This document shows, in pieces, positions 16,548-25,283 of a DNA stretch of 64,000 nt. The stretch comes from Collinsella aerofaciens (lineage in GTDB: Bacteria; Actinomycetota; Coriobacteriia; Coriobacteriales; Coriobacteriaceae), in the NCBI GenBank assembly GCA_905213325.1, contig CAJMHW010000003.1:1-64000 (forward strand), read 5' to 3'. The notes beneath the pieces were generated by a model, which was not told where the DNA came from, searched no databases, and was given only the letters and a program-made list of their open reading frames with translations. Both the position numbers and the translations under genes were made by a program. The first letter of the stretch is position 1; every line of letters starts with the position of its first letter.

Positions 16548-19298
16548 CTATTTGGCGTCGGCCCAGGTTATGCCGGTGCTGGCTTCGGCGATTAGGGGAA
16601 CGCGGAGGTCCACTACGTGCTCCATGACGTCGCGGACCATGGTGGTTAGGCGCTCGACTTCGTCGATGGGGCACTCAAAGTCCAGTTCGTCGTGCACTTG
16701 CAGGATCATGTGGGCGGCAAAGCCTTCTTCTTCCAGGCGACGACTTACGCGGGCCATGGCGATCTTGATGATGTCTGCTGCGGTGCCCTGCATGGGATGG
16801 TTCATGGCCGTGCGCTCGCCAAAGCCGCGGAGTTGCGGGTTTTTGGCCTTGAGCTCGGGAATATGGCGTCTGCGGCCATACATGGTCTCGGCGTAGCCCG
16901 TCTGCTTGGCGCGCGCCACCACGTTGTCGAGGAACGTACGCACGCCCGGGTAGGCCTCGTAGTAGCGGTCGATCATGTCGCGCGCCTCGGCCATCGAGAT
17001 ATGCAGCGACTGCGACAGGCCGTAGGCCTGCTGGCCATACACGATGCCAAAGTTCACGGCCTTGGCGCGACTGCGCAGGTCGGGCGTTACCTCGGACACC
17101 GGCACACCAAACACGCGCGCCGCCGTCTCGGCATGGAAGTCCTCGCCCTCGTTAAAGGCGCGCACCAAGTGCTCGTCACCCGAGAGATGCGCCAGCAGAC
17201 GCAGCTCGATCTGCGAGTAGTCCACCGCCAAAAAGACGCTTCCCTCGCCTGCCGAAAACGCCGTCTTGACGGTACGACCCAGCTCCGAGCGCGTTGGGAT
17301 GTTCTGCAGGTTCGGGTCGCTTGAGGACAGACGCCCCGTTGCCGTGATGGTCTGGTTGTACGTGGTGTGCACGCGACCGTCACCGCGGCGCAGCGGGCCC
17401 AGCGTGTCCAGATAGGTGGACTTGATTTTGGACTTTTCACGCCAGTCCAAGATCAGACGCACGATTTCGTGGTCACGCGCAAGGTCGCTCAGCACCTTGG
17501 CGTTGGTCGAATAATAGCCGCGCTTAGTCTTCTTGAGACCCTTGGTCGGAAGCCCCATCACATCAAAGAGCACATGCGACAGCTGCATGGGACTGCCAAT
17601 ATTAAAGGTCTCGTCACCCGCCAGGTCGCGAATGCTTCGCTCGACCTCGGTAATCTGGGTCGCCAGACCCTCGGACAGACTGCGCAGGCGGTCGGGGTCC
17701 ACGAGCATGCCCGCGCGCTCCATCTTGGCAAGCACCGGCACGAGCGGCATCTCGATGCCATCGAACACGTTGGCGGCGTTCTCGCGGGCCATGCGGTCGC
17801 GCAGCGGTGCGACCAGCGCCAGCGTCAAGGCCGCCGTGCGAGCGGCGGGTGCAGGAGCGTCCTCGCCGGCACCCTCTGCACCGCGCGCCGCAGGCAGCGA
17901 CATCTGCAGATAGGTATCGGCCAGATATGCCTCATCGAACTCGGAGCGATCGGAATCCAGCAGATAGGCAGCGACCACGGTATCGAAGATACGCGTGGAA
18001 TCGGCAGCGAGCGGATCCATGAGCTCGGGCTCAGAAGAATCGATGGGCGAAAGCTCATGCAGCAGCGCTTTCATATCCGGGCTCGCCACGCGGCCCGCCA
18101 CAAACAAGCGCGCAAGCACGCCGGCAATCACGCCGTGGGCGAAGTTGAAGCCCTCAGCCTCAGCCGCCGCACAGCTGTCGCCCTCCTCGAGCGCGAACAG
18201 GCCCTTGGACGTCGCCAACCACAGCGTGCGCGTCAATCCAAAGAGCGCGCCCTCTTCCTTGTCGTCGTCCACCACGGCGGCGACCCACTCGCCCGCCTCG
18301 ATCGCACGCGAAACCTCGGACGCCACGGCAGCAAGCGCCTCGGCATCGCCGGCAGCGGTGCGCTCAATCGTGGGCATCTCAAACGTTCTAGCAGCGGCAG
18401 CAGCCCCGCCCTCGCCGCCGATCAGCGCCAAGAAACGGTTCTGCATGGCGGTGATACCAAGCGTGCCCAGCGCCGCGGACACTTCGTCGGCAGAAAACGC
18501 CGGGAAGGACGTTTCGTCAAAGTCGAGCTCGACGGGCGCATCGGTGCGAATGGTTGCGACCTTACGGCTCAGCAGTGCGTCGTCGATGTGTGCACGCAGG
18601 TTCTCGCCCATCTTACCCTTGACCTCGTCGGCATGCGCGATGACCTCGTCCAAGCTGCCGTACTGCGCGATGAGTGCACTCGCCTTTTTGGGGCCGATGC
18701 CCGGCACGCCGGGGATGTTATCGGACGTGTCGCCCTTCAGACCGTAAAAATCGGGCACGAGCGCCGGCGTAATGCCGTGATACAGGTCATCCACGCTCTC
18801 GGGCGTCATAATCGCTACATCGGACAGGCCCTTACGGGTCGAGACCACGTTGACGTGCTCGGTAACAAGCTGATACATGTCGCGATCACCGGTCACCAGC
18901 AGCATGTCACAGCCGGCCTGCTCGCCCAGGCGCGCCATAGTGCCCAGGATGTCGTCGCCTTCCCAGCCCTCGGATTGCAGAATCGGCACGTTGAGCGCGG
19001 CGAGCAGCTCCTTGATCATAGGGAACTGCGCATGCAGATCGGGGTCCATGGGCGGGCGTTGCGCCTTATACTGCGGCAGCATCTCCATGCGCACGCGCGG
19101 CTTGCCCTTATCAAACGCCACAACAACGCCGTCGGGGTTAAAGGCATCGATCATCTTAAGAAACATGTTCAGAAAGCCAAAGATCGCGTTGGTGGGGCGA
19201 CCGTCCGGCGCGTTCATGGTGGGCGGCACGGCGTGGAAGGCGCGATGCATGAGCGAGTTGCCGTCGATAACGGCAAAGGTGCGGCGCTTGTCAGACAT
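16548..19298 (-). CDS. polA: DNA polymerase I
   Basis: 916 residues. It has an N-terminal 5'-3' nuclease domain (residues 1 to about 290, VIDGNSLMHRAF...VVAFDKGKPRVR), a degenerate 3'-5' exonuclease-like middle, and a C-terminal family A polymerase. Polymerase motif A is DYSQIELRLLAHLSGDE, motif B RSRAKAVNFGIVYGQQAYG, and motif C VHDELDFE. It fills gaps and removes primers in replication and repair. The middle domain lacks the acidic metal ligands of proofreading exonucleases (see findings). GAGGT lies upstream of the ATG. It is a single gene, convergent with the HAD gene. Confidence 0.96.
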   Translation of the reverse strand: MSDKRRTFAVIDGNSLMHRAFHAVPPTMNAPDGRPTNAIFGFLNMFLKMIDAFNPDGVVVAFDKGKPRVRMEMLPQYKAQRPPMDPDLHAQFPMIKELLAALNVPILQSEGWEGDDILGTMARLGEQAGCDMLLVTGDRDMYQLVTEHVNVVSTRKGLSDVAIMTPESVDDLYHGITPALVPDFYGLKGDTSDNIPGVPGIGPKKASALIAQYGSLDEVIAHADEVKGKMGENLRAHIDDALLSRKVATIRTDAPVELDFDETSFPAFSADEVSAALGTLGITAMQNRFLALIGGEGGAAAAARTFEMPTIERTAAGDAEALAAVASEVSRAIEAGEWVAAVVDDDKEEGALFGLTRTLWLATSKGLFALEEGDSCAAAEAEGFNFAHGVIAGVLARLFVAGRVASPDMKALLHELSPIDSSEPELMDPLAADSTRIFDTVVAAYLLDSDRSEFDEAYLADTYLQMSLPAARGAEGAGEDAPAPAARTAALTLALVAPLRDRMARENAANVFDGIEMPLVPVLAKMERAGMLVDPDRLRSLSEGLATQITEVERSIRDLAGDETFNIGSPMQLSHVLFDVMGLPTKGLKKTKRGYYSTNAKVLSDLARDHEIVRLILDWREKSKIKSTYLDTLGPLRRGDGRVHTTYNQTITATGRLSSSDPNLQNIPTRSELGRTVKTAFSAGEGSVFLAVDYSQIELRLLAHLSGDEHLVRAFNEGEDFHAETAARVFGVPVSEVTPDLRSRAKAVNFGIVYGQQAYGLSQSLHISMAEARDMIDRYYEAYPGVRTFLDNVVARAKQTGYAETMYGRRRHIPELKAKNPQLRGFGERTAMNHPMQGTAADIIKIAMARVSRRLEEEGFAAHMILQVHDELDFECPIDEVERLTTMVRDVMEHVVDLRVPLIAEASTGITWADAK

Positions 19299-19464
19299 AT
19301 TGAATACCTCGCTTTAGGCTGGGCACGGTTTGCTCACTCCAGTTTACACGCTCCCCGCCCCGCGGCCACCTCACATCAAGCTCCCCCGCCACCGTGAGCC
19401 CGCGCGTGATACGATGGCTCACGGTACATCAACCAGCACGATCGATCCGAAAGGAGCCTGCGTC

Positions 19465-20862
19465 ATGGAGCGTCCCTGCGCATGGAAAAAGTACACGCCA
19501 CAGCAAATCGAGGAGCTCGAGGAGCTTTGCCGCGGCTATAAGCATTTTTTGAGTGAGAACAAGACCGAGCGCCTGTGCGTCAAGGCCGGCATCAAGATGG
19601 CCGAGGAGGCGGGATACGTCGACCTGGAGACCGTAATCGCCGAAGGCCGCGAGCTCAAGGCAGGCGACAAGGTGTATGCCGCTAACCACGGCAAGGACCT
19701 TATGCTCGTCAACCTGGGCACCGCCCCGCTCGAGCAGGGCTTTAACATCCTGGGCGCGCACGTGGACTCGCCGCGCCTGGACCTTAAGCAGAACCCCGCC
19801 TTCGAGGCCGGCGACATGGCTTATCTCGACACGCACTACTACGGCGGCGTCAAGAGCTACCACTGGGTGGCCTCCCCGCTCGCACTCGTAGGCGTCATCT
19901 GCAAAAAGGACGGCACCACCGTCGACATTAACATCGGCGACAAGGCCGACGACCCGGTCTTTACCATCTCCGACCTGCTGATCCATCTCTCGAGCGAGCA
20001 GATGTCCAAGCCTGCCAAGGACGCCGTCGACGCCGAGATCCTCGACGTGATCGTGGGCGGCCGCCCCGTCAAGTTCGATGAGGACGACAAGGACGCTCCC
20101 AAGGAGCCCGTCAAGCAGATGTTCTTGGACATCCTCAAAGAGCAGTACGGCGTCGAGGAGGAGGACTTCCTCTCCGCCGAGATCGAGGTCGTGCCCGCCG
20201 GCCCCGCCCGCGACATGGGCCTCGACCGCTCCATGATCTTGGGCTATGGCCACGACGACCGCGTCTGCGCCTACCCCTCTATGCTCGCCCAGATCAACGT
20301 CACCAACGTGGAGCGCACGAGCATCACGCTCATCGTCGACAAAGAGGAGATCGGTTCCGTGGGTGCCACCGGCATGACGAGCCGCTTCTTCGAGAACACC
20401 GTCGCCGAGATCATGACGCTCGCCGGCGAGGGTAGCCCGCTGGCCCTGCGCCGCGCGCTCGCCCGCAGCCGCATGCTCTCCTCTGACGTGTCCGCCGGCT
20501 TCGACCCGGGCTATGCCGCCAAGTTCGAGACCAAGAACGCCGCCTTTATGGGTCGCGGCCTGTGCTTTAACAAGTACACGGGCAGCCGCGGCAAGGGTGG
20601 CTCCAACGACGCCGATGCCGAGTATGTGGCCCTCGTCCGCGACATCATGGACAAGGCAGGCGTGGATTTCCAGACCTGTGAGCTCGGCCGCGTCAACGCA
20701 GGTGGCGGCGGCACCATCGCCTACATCATGGCCAAGTACGGCATGAATGTCATCGACTCCGGCGTTGCCGTTCTGTCCATGCACGCCCTATGGGAGGTCG
20801 CCAACAAGGCCGATATCTACGAGGCCTACCGCGGCTACAAGGCCTTCCTCGAGCGCGCCTAA
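19465..20862 (+). CDS. M18 family metallo-aminopeptidase
   Basis: 465 residues of the M18 aminopeptidase family (aspartyl/leucyl aminopeptidase I), forming large cytoplasmic oligomers that trim N-terminal residues from peptides. The metal and catalytic motifs are LGAHVDSPRLDLK, DKEEIGSVGATG and YGHDDRVC, with a C-terminal metal ligand expected at the VIDSGVAVLSMHA region. AAGGAG is 8 nt before the start at 19465; the longer upstream frame lies in the polA promoter region. The exact peptide preference is unknown. Confidence 0.92.
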   Translation: MERPCAWKKYTPQQIEELEELCRGYKHFLSENKTERLCVKAGIKMAEEAGYVDLETVIAEGRELKAGDKVYAANHGKDLMLVNLGTAPLEQGFNILGAHVDSPRLDLKQNPAFEAGDMAYLDTHYYGGVKSYHWVASPLALVGVICKKDGTTVDINIGDKADDPVFTISDLLIHLSSEQMSKPAKDAVDAEILDVIVGGRPVKFDEDDKDAPKEPVKQMFLDILKEQYGVEEEDFLSAEIEVVPAGPARDMGLDRSMILGYGHDDRVCAYPSMLAQINVTNVERTSITLIVDKEEIGSVGATGMTSRFFENTVAEIMTLAGEGSPLALRRALARSRMLSSDVSAGFDPGYAAKFETKNAAFMGRGLCFNKYTGSRGKGGSNDADAEYVALVRDIMDKAGVDFQTCELGRVNAGGGGTIAYIMAKYGMNVIDSGVAVLSMHALWEVANKADIYEAYRGYKAFLERA

Positions 20863-20874
20863 CCAGCCCTTCAT

Positions 20875-20943
20875 AACTTGCGGTGAAATACGGACTAAAC
20901 TGGCCTATAAACGGCCAAAACAGACCGTATTCCACCGCAACTT
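20875..20943. repeat. AACTTGCGGTGGAATA-type palindromic repeat
   Basis: Arms 20875-20893 and 20925-20943 (19 nt, two mismatches) enclose a TGGCC/GGCCA hairpin. The element ends within about 8 nt of the yaaA ribosome-binding site. It is the same family as 21816-21882 and the half copy at 56-79; the C/G mismatch at position 3 is the same in both full copies. Confidence 0.75.
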
Positions 20944-20965
20944 CCTTTTTGACAGAGGAGAGTCC

Positions 20966-21775
20966 ATGCTGCAGGTCATCATTTCGCCCGCCAAGCAGAT
21001 GCGCTCGGCCCAAAATGCTTTTGAAGTCCTGGGCATTCCGCCCTTTGCGCGCGAGACGGCTCGACTGCATCGCGCGTTGCTAGATATTGAGCGAAATGAA
21101 GGCAGCGGCGGCCTGCAGGCGCTATGGAACGTGAGTGACAAACTGCTGGGGCCTTGCCTCAACACCCTGCATGAGTTCGAGCCCATCTTGGAAAACGGCG
21201 ACCTCGACAATCCCGATATCGCCCGCAATACCTCCCCCGCCGTCATGTCCTATCACGGCATTCAATACCAGAGCATGGCACCCGAGGTGATGGATGCCGC
21301 GCAGCTCGCATGGCTGCAAGACCATCTGTGGATCCTCTCGGGCCTTTACGGATGCGTACGCCCCTTTCATGCCGTCGAACCGTATCGGCTGGAGATGGGT
21401 GCGAAGCTCGCCGTTGACGATGCCCGAGACCTCTACGCGTTTTGGAGCGACAAGCTCGCGCGGGTTATCGCCCCGGCAGGTTCAAACACCACGATCGTCA
21501 ACCTCGCCAGCGTAGAGTATGCCAAAGCCGTTCTGCCCCACCTCGCGGGCGACGCCACAGCCGTCACGTGCCTCTTTGGCGAGGGTATCCGCAACGGGAA
21601 GCCCATCCAACGGTCGACCGCCAGCAAAAAGGCGCGCGGCTCCATGGTGCGGTGGATGGCAGAAAACAAGCTCGAGGATGCAAGCGAACTTACCGCATTC
21701 AACATCGGCTATCGCCACGTCCCCGAGCTCTCATACCTAGGCACCCTCGTGTTCATCAACGAACAGATGCTCTAG
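20966..21775 (+). CDS. yaaA: YaaA family peroxide-stress protein (UPF0246)
   Basis: 269 residues matching UPF0246/YaaA along its length: ISPAKQM at the N-terminus, SGLYGCVRPFHAVEPYRLEMG in the middle and FNIGYRH near the C-terminus. E. coli YaaA lowers free iron and DNA damage under hydrogen peroxide and binds DNA; the role here is inferred. GAGGAG lies 6-7 nt before the ATG at 20966. Palindromic repeats of one family lie immediately on each side. Confidence 0.92.
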   Translation: MLQVIISPAKQMRSAQNAFEVLGIPPFARETARLHRALLDIERNEGSGGLQALWNVSDKLLGPCLNTLHEFEPILENGDLDNPDIARNTSPAVMSYHGIQYQSMAPEVMDAAQLAWLQDHLWILSGLYGCVRPFHAVEPYRLEMGAKLAVDDARDLYAFWSDKLARVIAPAGSNTTIVNLASVEYAKAVLPHLAGDATAVTCLFGEGIRNGKPIQRSTASKKARGSMVRWMAENKLEDASELTAFNIGYRHVPELSYLGTLVFINEQML

Positions 21776-21815
21776 AGCCGGCACCCAACACTGACCCGCT
21801 CAGCCTTCTCTATAT

Positions 21816-21882
21816 AACTTGCGGTGGAATAATTCCTATTTGAGCCTTTTTCGCACAATCAGGAACTATTCCACCGCAACTT
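21816..21882. repeat. AACTTGCGGTGGAATA-type palindromic repeat, second full copy
   Basis: 22-nt arms (21816-21837 and 21861-21882) with two mismatches. It lies between yaaA and the convergent membrane-protein gene at 21910. There is no T-run typical of a terminator, though TTTT follows the right arm. Confidence 0.75.
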
Positions 21883-21909
21883 TTATGAATTGGCTGCTAG
21901 GCTCGACAC

Positions 21910-22431
21910 CTATTCAGCTAGACCGTCGGCCTTTGCAATCCCGTTTGTCGAACCGTCCTGATAGACAATCTTGACGTGCTCGACCTCGGACACCGCAACA
22001 CCCGACGGGGGCTCCAGGCGCCATTCCGTCAGCGCGATATCCATCGTCGTGGGCACATCCCCTTGATCTTTGAGCTTCACCGTCAACGTTTTGAACGTCG
22101 CATCATACGTCACGCGTTCGATTTCCTCACCAGGAATAGACCCACCACTCAGCTGCAACTGCACAAACTCATCGCACGGGTACCAATAATCGCCCGGAAC
22201 GGCGAGCGTATTGGCATTACCGCCAGTACTCCTCACCGTCATAATCGGCAGGCCCTCGTCGGCCTCAAACTCCCAGGCGGCGCCGCCGCGACCGCCAAAC
22301 GTCCAAATCCAAAAGGCAATCACCAGCACGGCAAGCACCGCAAAGCCAATCGCGACCAACCCATGGTGTGCACGGCCCTCCTCGGCCGATACGTCCCATT
22401 GTGTCTCTCGATATAGATGCTTGTCTTCCAT
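21910..22431 (-). CDS. Hypothetical single-pass membrane protein
   Basis: 173 residues. A cytoplasmic N-terminus of about 24 residues, one membrane helix (about residues 25-46, VAIGFAVLAVLVIAFWIW), then an extracytoplasmic domain rich in beta-type sequence with WYPCDEFVQLQLSGG and EWRLEPPSGVAVSEVEHV. No family was recognised. GGGGAGG is 6 nt upstream of the chosen start. It is divergent from the TPP riboswitch/thiC unit, so its promoter is between 22432 and about 22490. Confidence 0.75.
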   Translation of the reverse strand: MEDKHLYRETQWDVSAEEGRAHHGLVAIGFAVLAVLVIAFWIWTFGGRGGAAWEFEADEGLPIMTVRSTGGNANTLAVPGDYWYPCDEFVQLQLSGGSIPGEEIERVTYDATFKTLTVKLKDQGDVPTTMDIALTEWRLEPPSGVAVSEVEHVKIVYQDGSTNGIAKADGLAE

Positions 22432-22497
22432 GTACGCCTCCCCACGGGCACGCTTGTTAGGCCAATCGTACCCATTCAGGCTATACTTGAGCCCATG

Positions 22498-22593
22498 ACA
22501 TAACGGGGAGCTTGCAGGACAAGACGGCAGGCTGAGACTGGGCGCGCCCGCCCTGACCCGCAAGCCTGATATGGGTAATGCCAACGAAGGGAG
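22498..22593 (+). promoter_or_regulatory. TPP riboswitch (THI element) controlling thiC
   Basis: It contains the conserved blocks in order: CGGGGAGC (about 22504-22511), CTGAGA (22532-22537), ACCC, CCTGAT (22565-22570), GGTAATGCC (22574-22582) and GAAGGGAG (22586-22593). Thiamine pyrophosphate binding should lower thiC expression. The last block is also the ribosome-binding site, 8 nt from the start, which points to translational control. A TATACT box lies just upstream at 22482. Confidence 0.92.
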
Positions 22594-22601
22594 CCGTGCC
22601 A

Positions 22602-23936
22602 ATGAGCACACAGACCGAGCCCAAGCTCGTCACGCAAATCGACTTCGCCCGCGCCGGGCAGATCACACCGCAGATGAAGGAAGTCGCCGAGCGCGAGCAT
22701 CGCGACCCCGAGTACATTCGCGAACGCGTGGCCGACGGCCGCATCGCCATCCCCGCCAACATCGTGCATATCAAAAAGGGCATGCGTGCCTTTGGCGTCG
22801 GCGAGGGCCTGTCCACCAAGGTCAACGTGAACTTGGGCATCTCGGGCGACAAGGCCGACGCCGCTGAGGAATGGAAGAAGGTCAAGATCGCCGAGGACTT
22901 TGGCGCCGACGCCATCATGGACCTCTCCAACTCGGGCAAGACGCGCCAGTTCCGCCAGCAGCTCATCGACGAGACGCCGCTCATGGTAGGCACCGTCCCC
23001 ATGTACGATGCCATCGGCTACATGGAAAAGCCGCTGGTCAAGCTGACCAAGGACGATCTGCTCGAGGTCGTGCGTGCACACGCCGAAGACGGCGTGGACT
23101 TTATGACCATCCACTGCGGCATCAATAAATCGGTCATCAAGACCTTCAAGGAGACCGGCCGCCTCATGAACATCGTCAGCCGCGGCGGCTCGCTGCTGTT
23201 TGGCTGGATGGAAGTCACCGGTAACGAGAACCCCTTCTACGAGTTCTACGACGAGGTGCTCGAAATCTGCCACGAGTACGACGTAACGATCTCGCTCGGC
23301 GACTCCTGCCGCCCGGGCTGTCTCTACGACTCCAACGACGCCACCGAGACTGCCGAGATGATCGAACTGGGCAAGCTGTGCAAGCGTGCTTGGGCCGCCG
23401 GCGTCCAGGTCATGGTCGAGGGCCCGGGTCACATGGCGCTCGACGAGATCGCCGCCAATATGAAGCTGCAGAAGCGTCTGTGCCACAACGCCCCGTTCTA
23501 TGTGCTGGGGCCGCTGGTGACCGATATCGGCGTGGGCTACGACCACATCACCGCAGCCATCGGCGGCGCCATCTCCGCGAGCTCCGGCGCCGACTTCCTG
23601 TGCTACGTGACGCCGGCCGAGCACCTATGCCTGCCTAACGCCCAGGACGTGCTCGACGGCCTCATGGCCACTAAGATTGCCGCGCACGCCGCCGATATCG
23701 CCAAGAAGGTGCCGCACGCCCGCGACATGGACGACAAGATGGGCCAGGCACGCCGCAAGCTCGATTGGGACGCCATGTGGAAGTGCGCACTCGACCCGGT
23801 TACGGGCAAGAAGCGCTACGAGGAGTCCCCCGCCGCCACCGAAGGCACTTGCACCATGTGTGGCAAGATGTGTGCCGTCCGCACCGTCAACAAGATTTTC
23901 GAGGGCACCACGATCGACCTCGGCATGGAGGACTAG
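22602..23936 (+). CDS. thiC: Phosphomethylpyrimidine synthase
   Basis: 444 residues. A radical-SAM enzyme converting aminoimidazole ribotide to HMP-phosphate for thiamine synthesis. The C-terminal CTMCGKMC binds the iron-sulfur cluster. NLGISGD, MDLSNSGK, SRGGSLLFGWM, SLGDSCRPGC and VEGPGHMALDEI are family blocks. The length fits the short bacterial form without the plant/proteobacterial N-terminal extension. The start at 22602 follows the riboswitch-embedded GAAGGGAG. Confidence 0.97.
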   Translation: MSTQTEPKLVTQIDFARAGQITPQMKEVAEREHRDPEYIRERVADGRIAIPANIVHIKKGMRAFGVGEGLSTKVNVNLGISGDKADAAEEWKKVKIAEDFGADAIMDLSNSGKTRQFRQQLIDETPLMVGTVPMYDAIGYMEKPLVKLTKDDLLEVVRAHAEDGVDFMTIHCGINKSVIKTFKETGRLMNIVSRGGSLLFGWMEVTGNENPFYEFYDEVLEICHEYDVTISLGDSCRPGCLYDSNDATETAEMIELGKLCKRAWAAGVQVMVEGPGHMALDEIAANMKLQKRLCHNAPFYVLGPLVTDIGVGYDHITAAIGGAISASSGADFLCYVTPAEHLCLPNAQDVLDGLMATKIAAHAADIAKKVPHARDMDDKMGQARRKLDWDAMWKCALDPVTGKKRYEESPAATEGTCTMCGKMCAVRTVNKIFEGTTIDLGMED

Positions 23937-24031
23937 CCCTGTCGCCGCGGCCGCTTCTGGCAGCGAGCTGGTGCCTGTCAATTGTTGACGTGTGAACATT
24001 TGCTTGCATTTGCGTAAAGATTGCATCGCCC

Positions 24032-24061
24032 GCCCGGGTTCGACATAGAGTCGGCCCGGGC
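24032..24061 (+). terminator. GC-rich hairpin between thiC and thiD
   Basis: GCCCGGG (24032-24038) pairs with CCCGGGC (24055-24061), with a nested CGAC/GTCG. No T-run follows, so it may be a weak terminator or a processing structure. A TATAAT box at about 24067 could start a separate thiD transcript. Confidence 0.4.
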
Positions 24062-24118
24062 ATCATTATAATGCTGGCTTATAGACCCATTTGATTCCGA
24101 CCGAACAAGGGAGCGAAC

Positions 24119-24949
24119 ATGGATCGCAGTAAGGTACCTGCCGTTCTATCCATCGCAGGATCCGATTCCAGCGGTGGCGCCGGCATTCAGGCCGACATCA
24201 AGACCATCACGGCGCACCGCCTGTATGCCGAGACGGCCATCACCGCCATCACCGCACAGAACACCTTGGGCGTCACCGCCGTACAGGATATCTCGCCAGA
24301 TATCGTAGCCGCGCAAATTGACGCCGTTTTTGACGATATCCGCCCGAACGCCGTCAAGATCGGCATGGTTTCTTCTGTCGAGATTATCGAAGTCATCGCC
24401 GACCGCTTGAGCGCCTGGAACGCAACAAACGTGGTCGTCGACCCCGTCATGGTAGCCACCTCGGGCGCACGGCTGATTGCCGAAGATGCCGCCGAGGCGC
24501 TCACCCGCCGCCTGTTCCCGCTAGCGACGGTTATCACGACCAATATTCCCGAGGCCATGGCCCTGCTCGACTACGAGGTCGACTCCGAGCGCACGCAGCA
24601 AAATGCTGCCATGCTCCTCACCCGCCGCTTTGGTTGCGCGTCTCTCGTTAAGGGCGGGCATTTTGTCAACGAGGCCAACGATGTGCTAGCAGAGCCCGCG
24701 CCGCTCGATGACGAGGGCAACCACCTGGGCGATCCGCTCACCACGTGGTTCCGCCACAAGCGCATCGAGACCGGCAACACGCATGGCACCGGTTGCACGC
24801 TCTCGTCCGCCATCGCCTGCGCGCTGGCCCAGGGCATGGATCTTGCCGACGCCGTCAACGCCGGCAAGGCCTACCTAACCGGCGCTCTCGCCGCCGGCTT
24901 TGACATGGGCAAAGGCTCCGGCCCCGTTAACCATATGTGGCAGTATTAA
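24119..24949 (+). CDS. thiD: Hydroxymethylpyrimidine/phosphomethylpyrimidine kinase
   Basis: 276 residues, ribokinase-like fold. Phosphorylates HMP and HMP-phosphate to the diphosphate used by ThiE. The N-terminal LSIAGSDSSGGAGIQADIKT binds substrate, VVVDPVMVATSGARL is conserved, and the catalytic anion-hole motif is THGTGCTLSSA. GGGAG is 6 nt before the ATG. It lies 182 nt after thiC on the same strand and ends in a clear hairpin. Confidence 0.96.
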   Translation: MDRSKVPAVLSIAGSDSSGGAGIQADIKTITAHRLYAETAITAITAQNTLGVTAVQDISPDIVAAQIDAVFDDIRPNAVKIGMVSSVEIIEVIADRLSAWNATNVVVDPVMVATSGARLIAEDAAEALTRRLFPLATVITTNIPEAMALLDYEVDSERTQQNAAMLLTRRFGCASLVKGGHFVNEANDVLAEPAPLDDEGNHLGDPLTTWFRHKRIETGNTHGTGCTLSSAIACALAQGMDLADAVNAGKAYLTGALAAGFDMGKGSGPVNHMWQY

Positions 24950-24963
24950 GACTCGCAGTTCAA

Positions 24964-25000
24964 AACCACCGCAAAGGGGACAGGCACCTTTGCGGTGGTT
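24964..25000 (+). terminator. Hairpin terminator of thiD built on a CCACCGCAA palindrome
   Basis: 14-bp perfect arms (24964-24977 and 24987-25000). The inner GGGGACAGGCACC and the CCACCGCAA core resemble repeats seen elsewhere in this window. The stem itself ends in TT and there is no long T-run, so terminator function is likely but not certain. Confidence 0.6.
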
Positions 25001-25010
25001 CCCACAAACA

Positions 25011-25227
25011 TCTCGATCTGTAACAGTTAGAGTCCTTTTTTCGGCCCACCTGTTACAAATCGAGACATCCAAATTCCATTGAGAAGATAATCTCGATGTG
25101 TAACATTAACTCGGCAAAATCGACCCTAGATGTTACAGATCGAGACAAACGACCGATATCGACCTAAAATAATCTCAATCTGTAACATCTAGCCCGTTTT
25201 CGGCCTTACAACTGTTACAGATCAAGA
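25011..25227. repeat. Tandem array of three palindromic units
   Basis: Three units, each about 55 nt with 16-nt inverted arms of the type TCTCGATCTGTAACAT: 25011-25026/25050-25065, 25091-25106/25130-25145 and 25173-25188/25212-25227. The unit period is 80 and 82 nt, arms are conserved, and loops differ in sequence. The array lies between the convergent thiD and GDSL genes. Confidence 0.85.
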
Positions 25228-25244
25228 CAAATCAACGAAACAAG

Positions 25245-25271
25245 CCACCGCAAGGAGAACTATTGTGGTGG
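25245..25271 (-). terminator. CCACCGCAA hairpin, probable terminator of the GDSL gene
   Basis: Arms CCACCGCAA (25245-25253) and TTGTGGTGG (25263-25271), one G-U type mismatch. Read on the minus strand it is followed by CTTGTTTCG, and it lies 13 nt after the GDSL stop. Confidence 0.5.
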
Positions 25272-25283
25272 TTTGGGGCCGTG

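Noticed and set aside
17367..19397. 676-codon open frame on the plus strand opposite polA
   Set aside because: Low-complexity His/Arg/Ala-rich translation with no domain. It exists because the opposite strand uses G/C-ending codons. The same applies to long antisense frames over murF/ftsI (49210-51189), pyrG (56434-58311), thiC and ftsZ.
25011..25227. CRISPR-like array
   Set aside because: The repeated parts are inverted arms with unequal loops, only three units, 80-82 nt apart, with no constant direct repeat plus unique spacer pattern and no cas genes.
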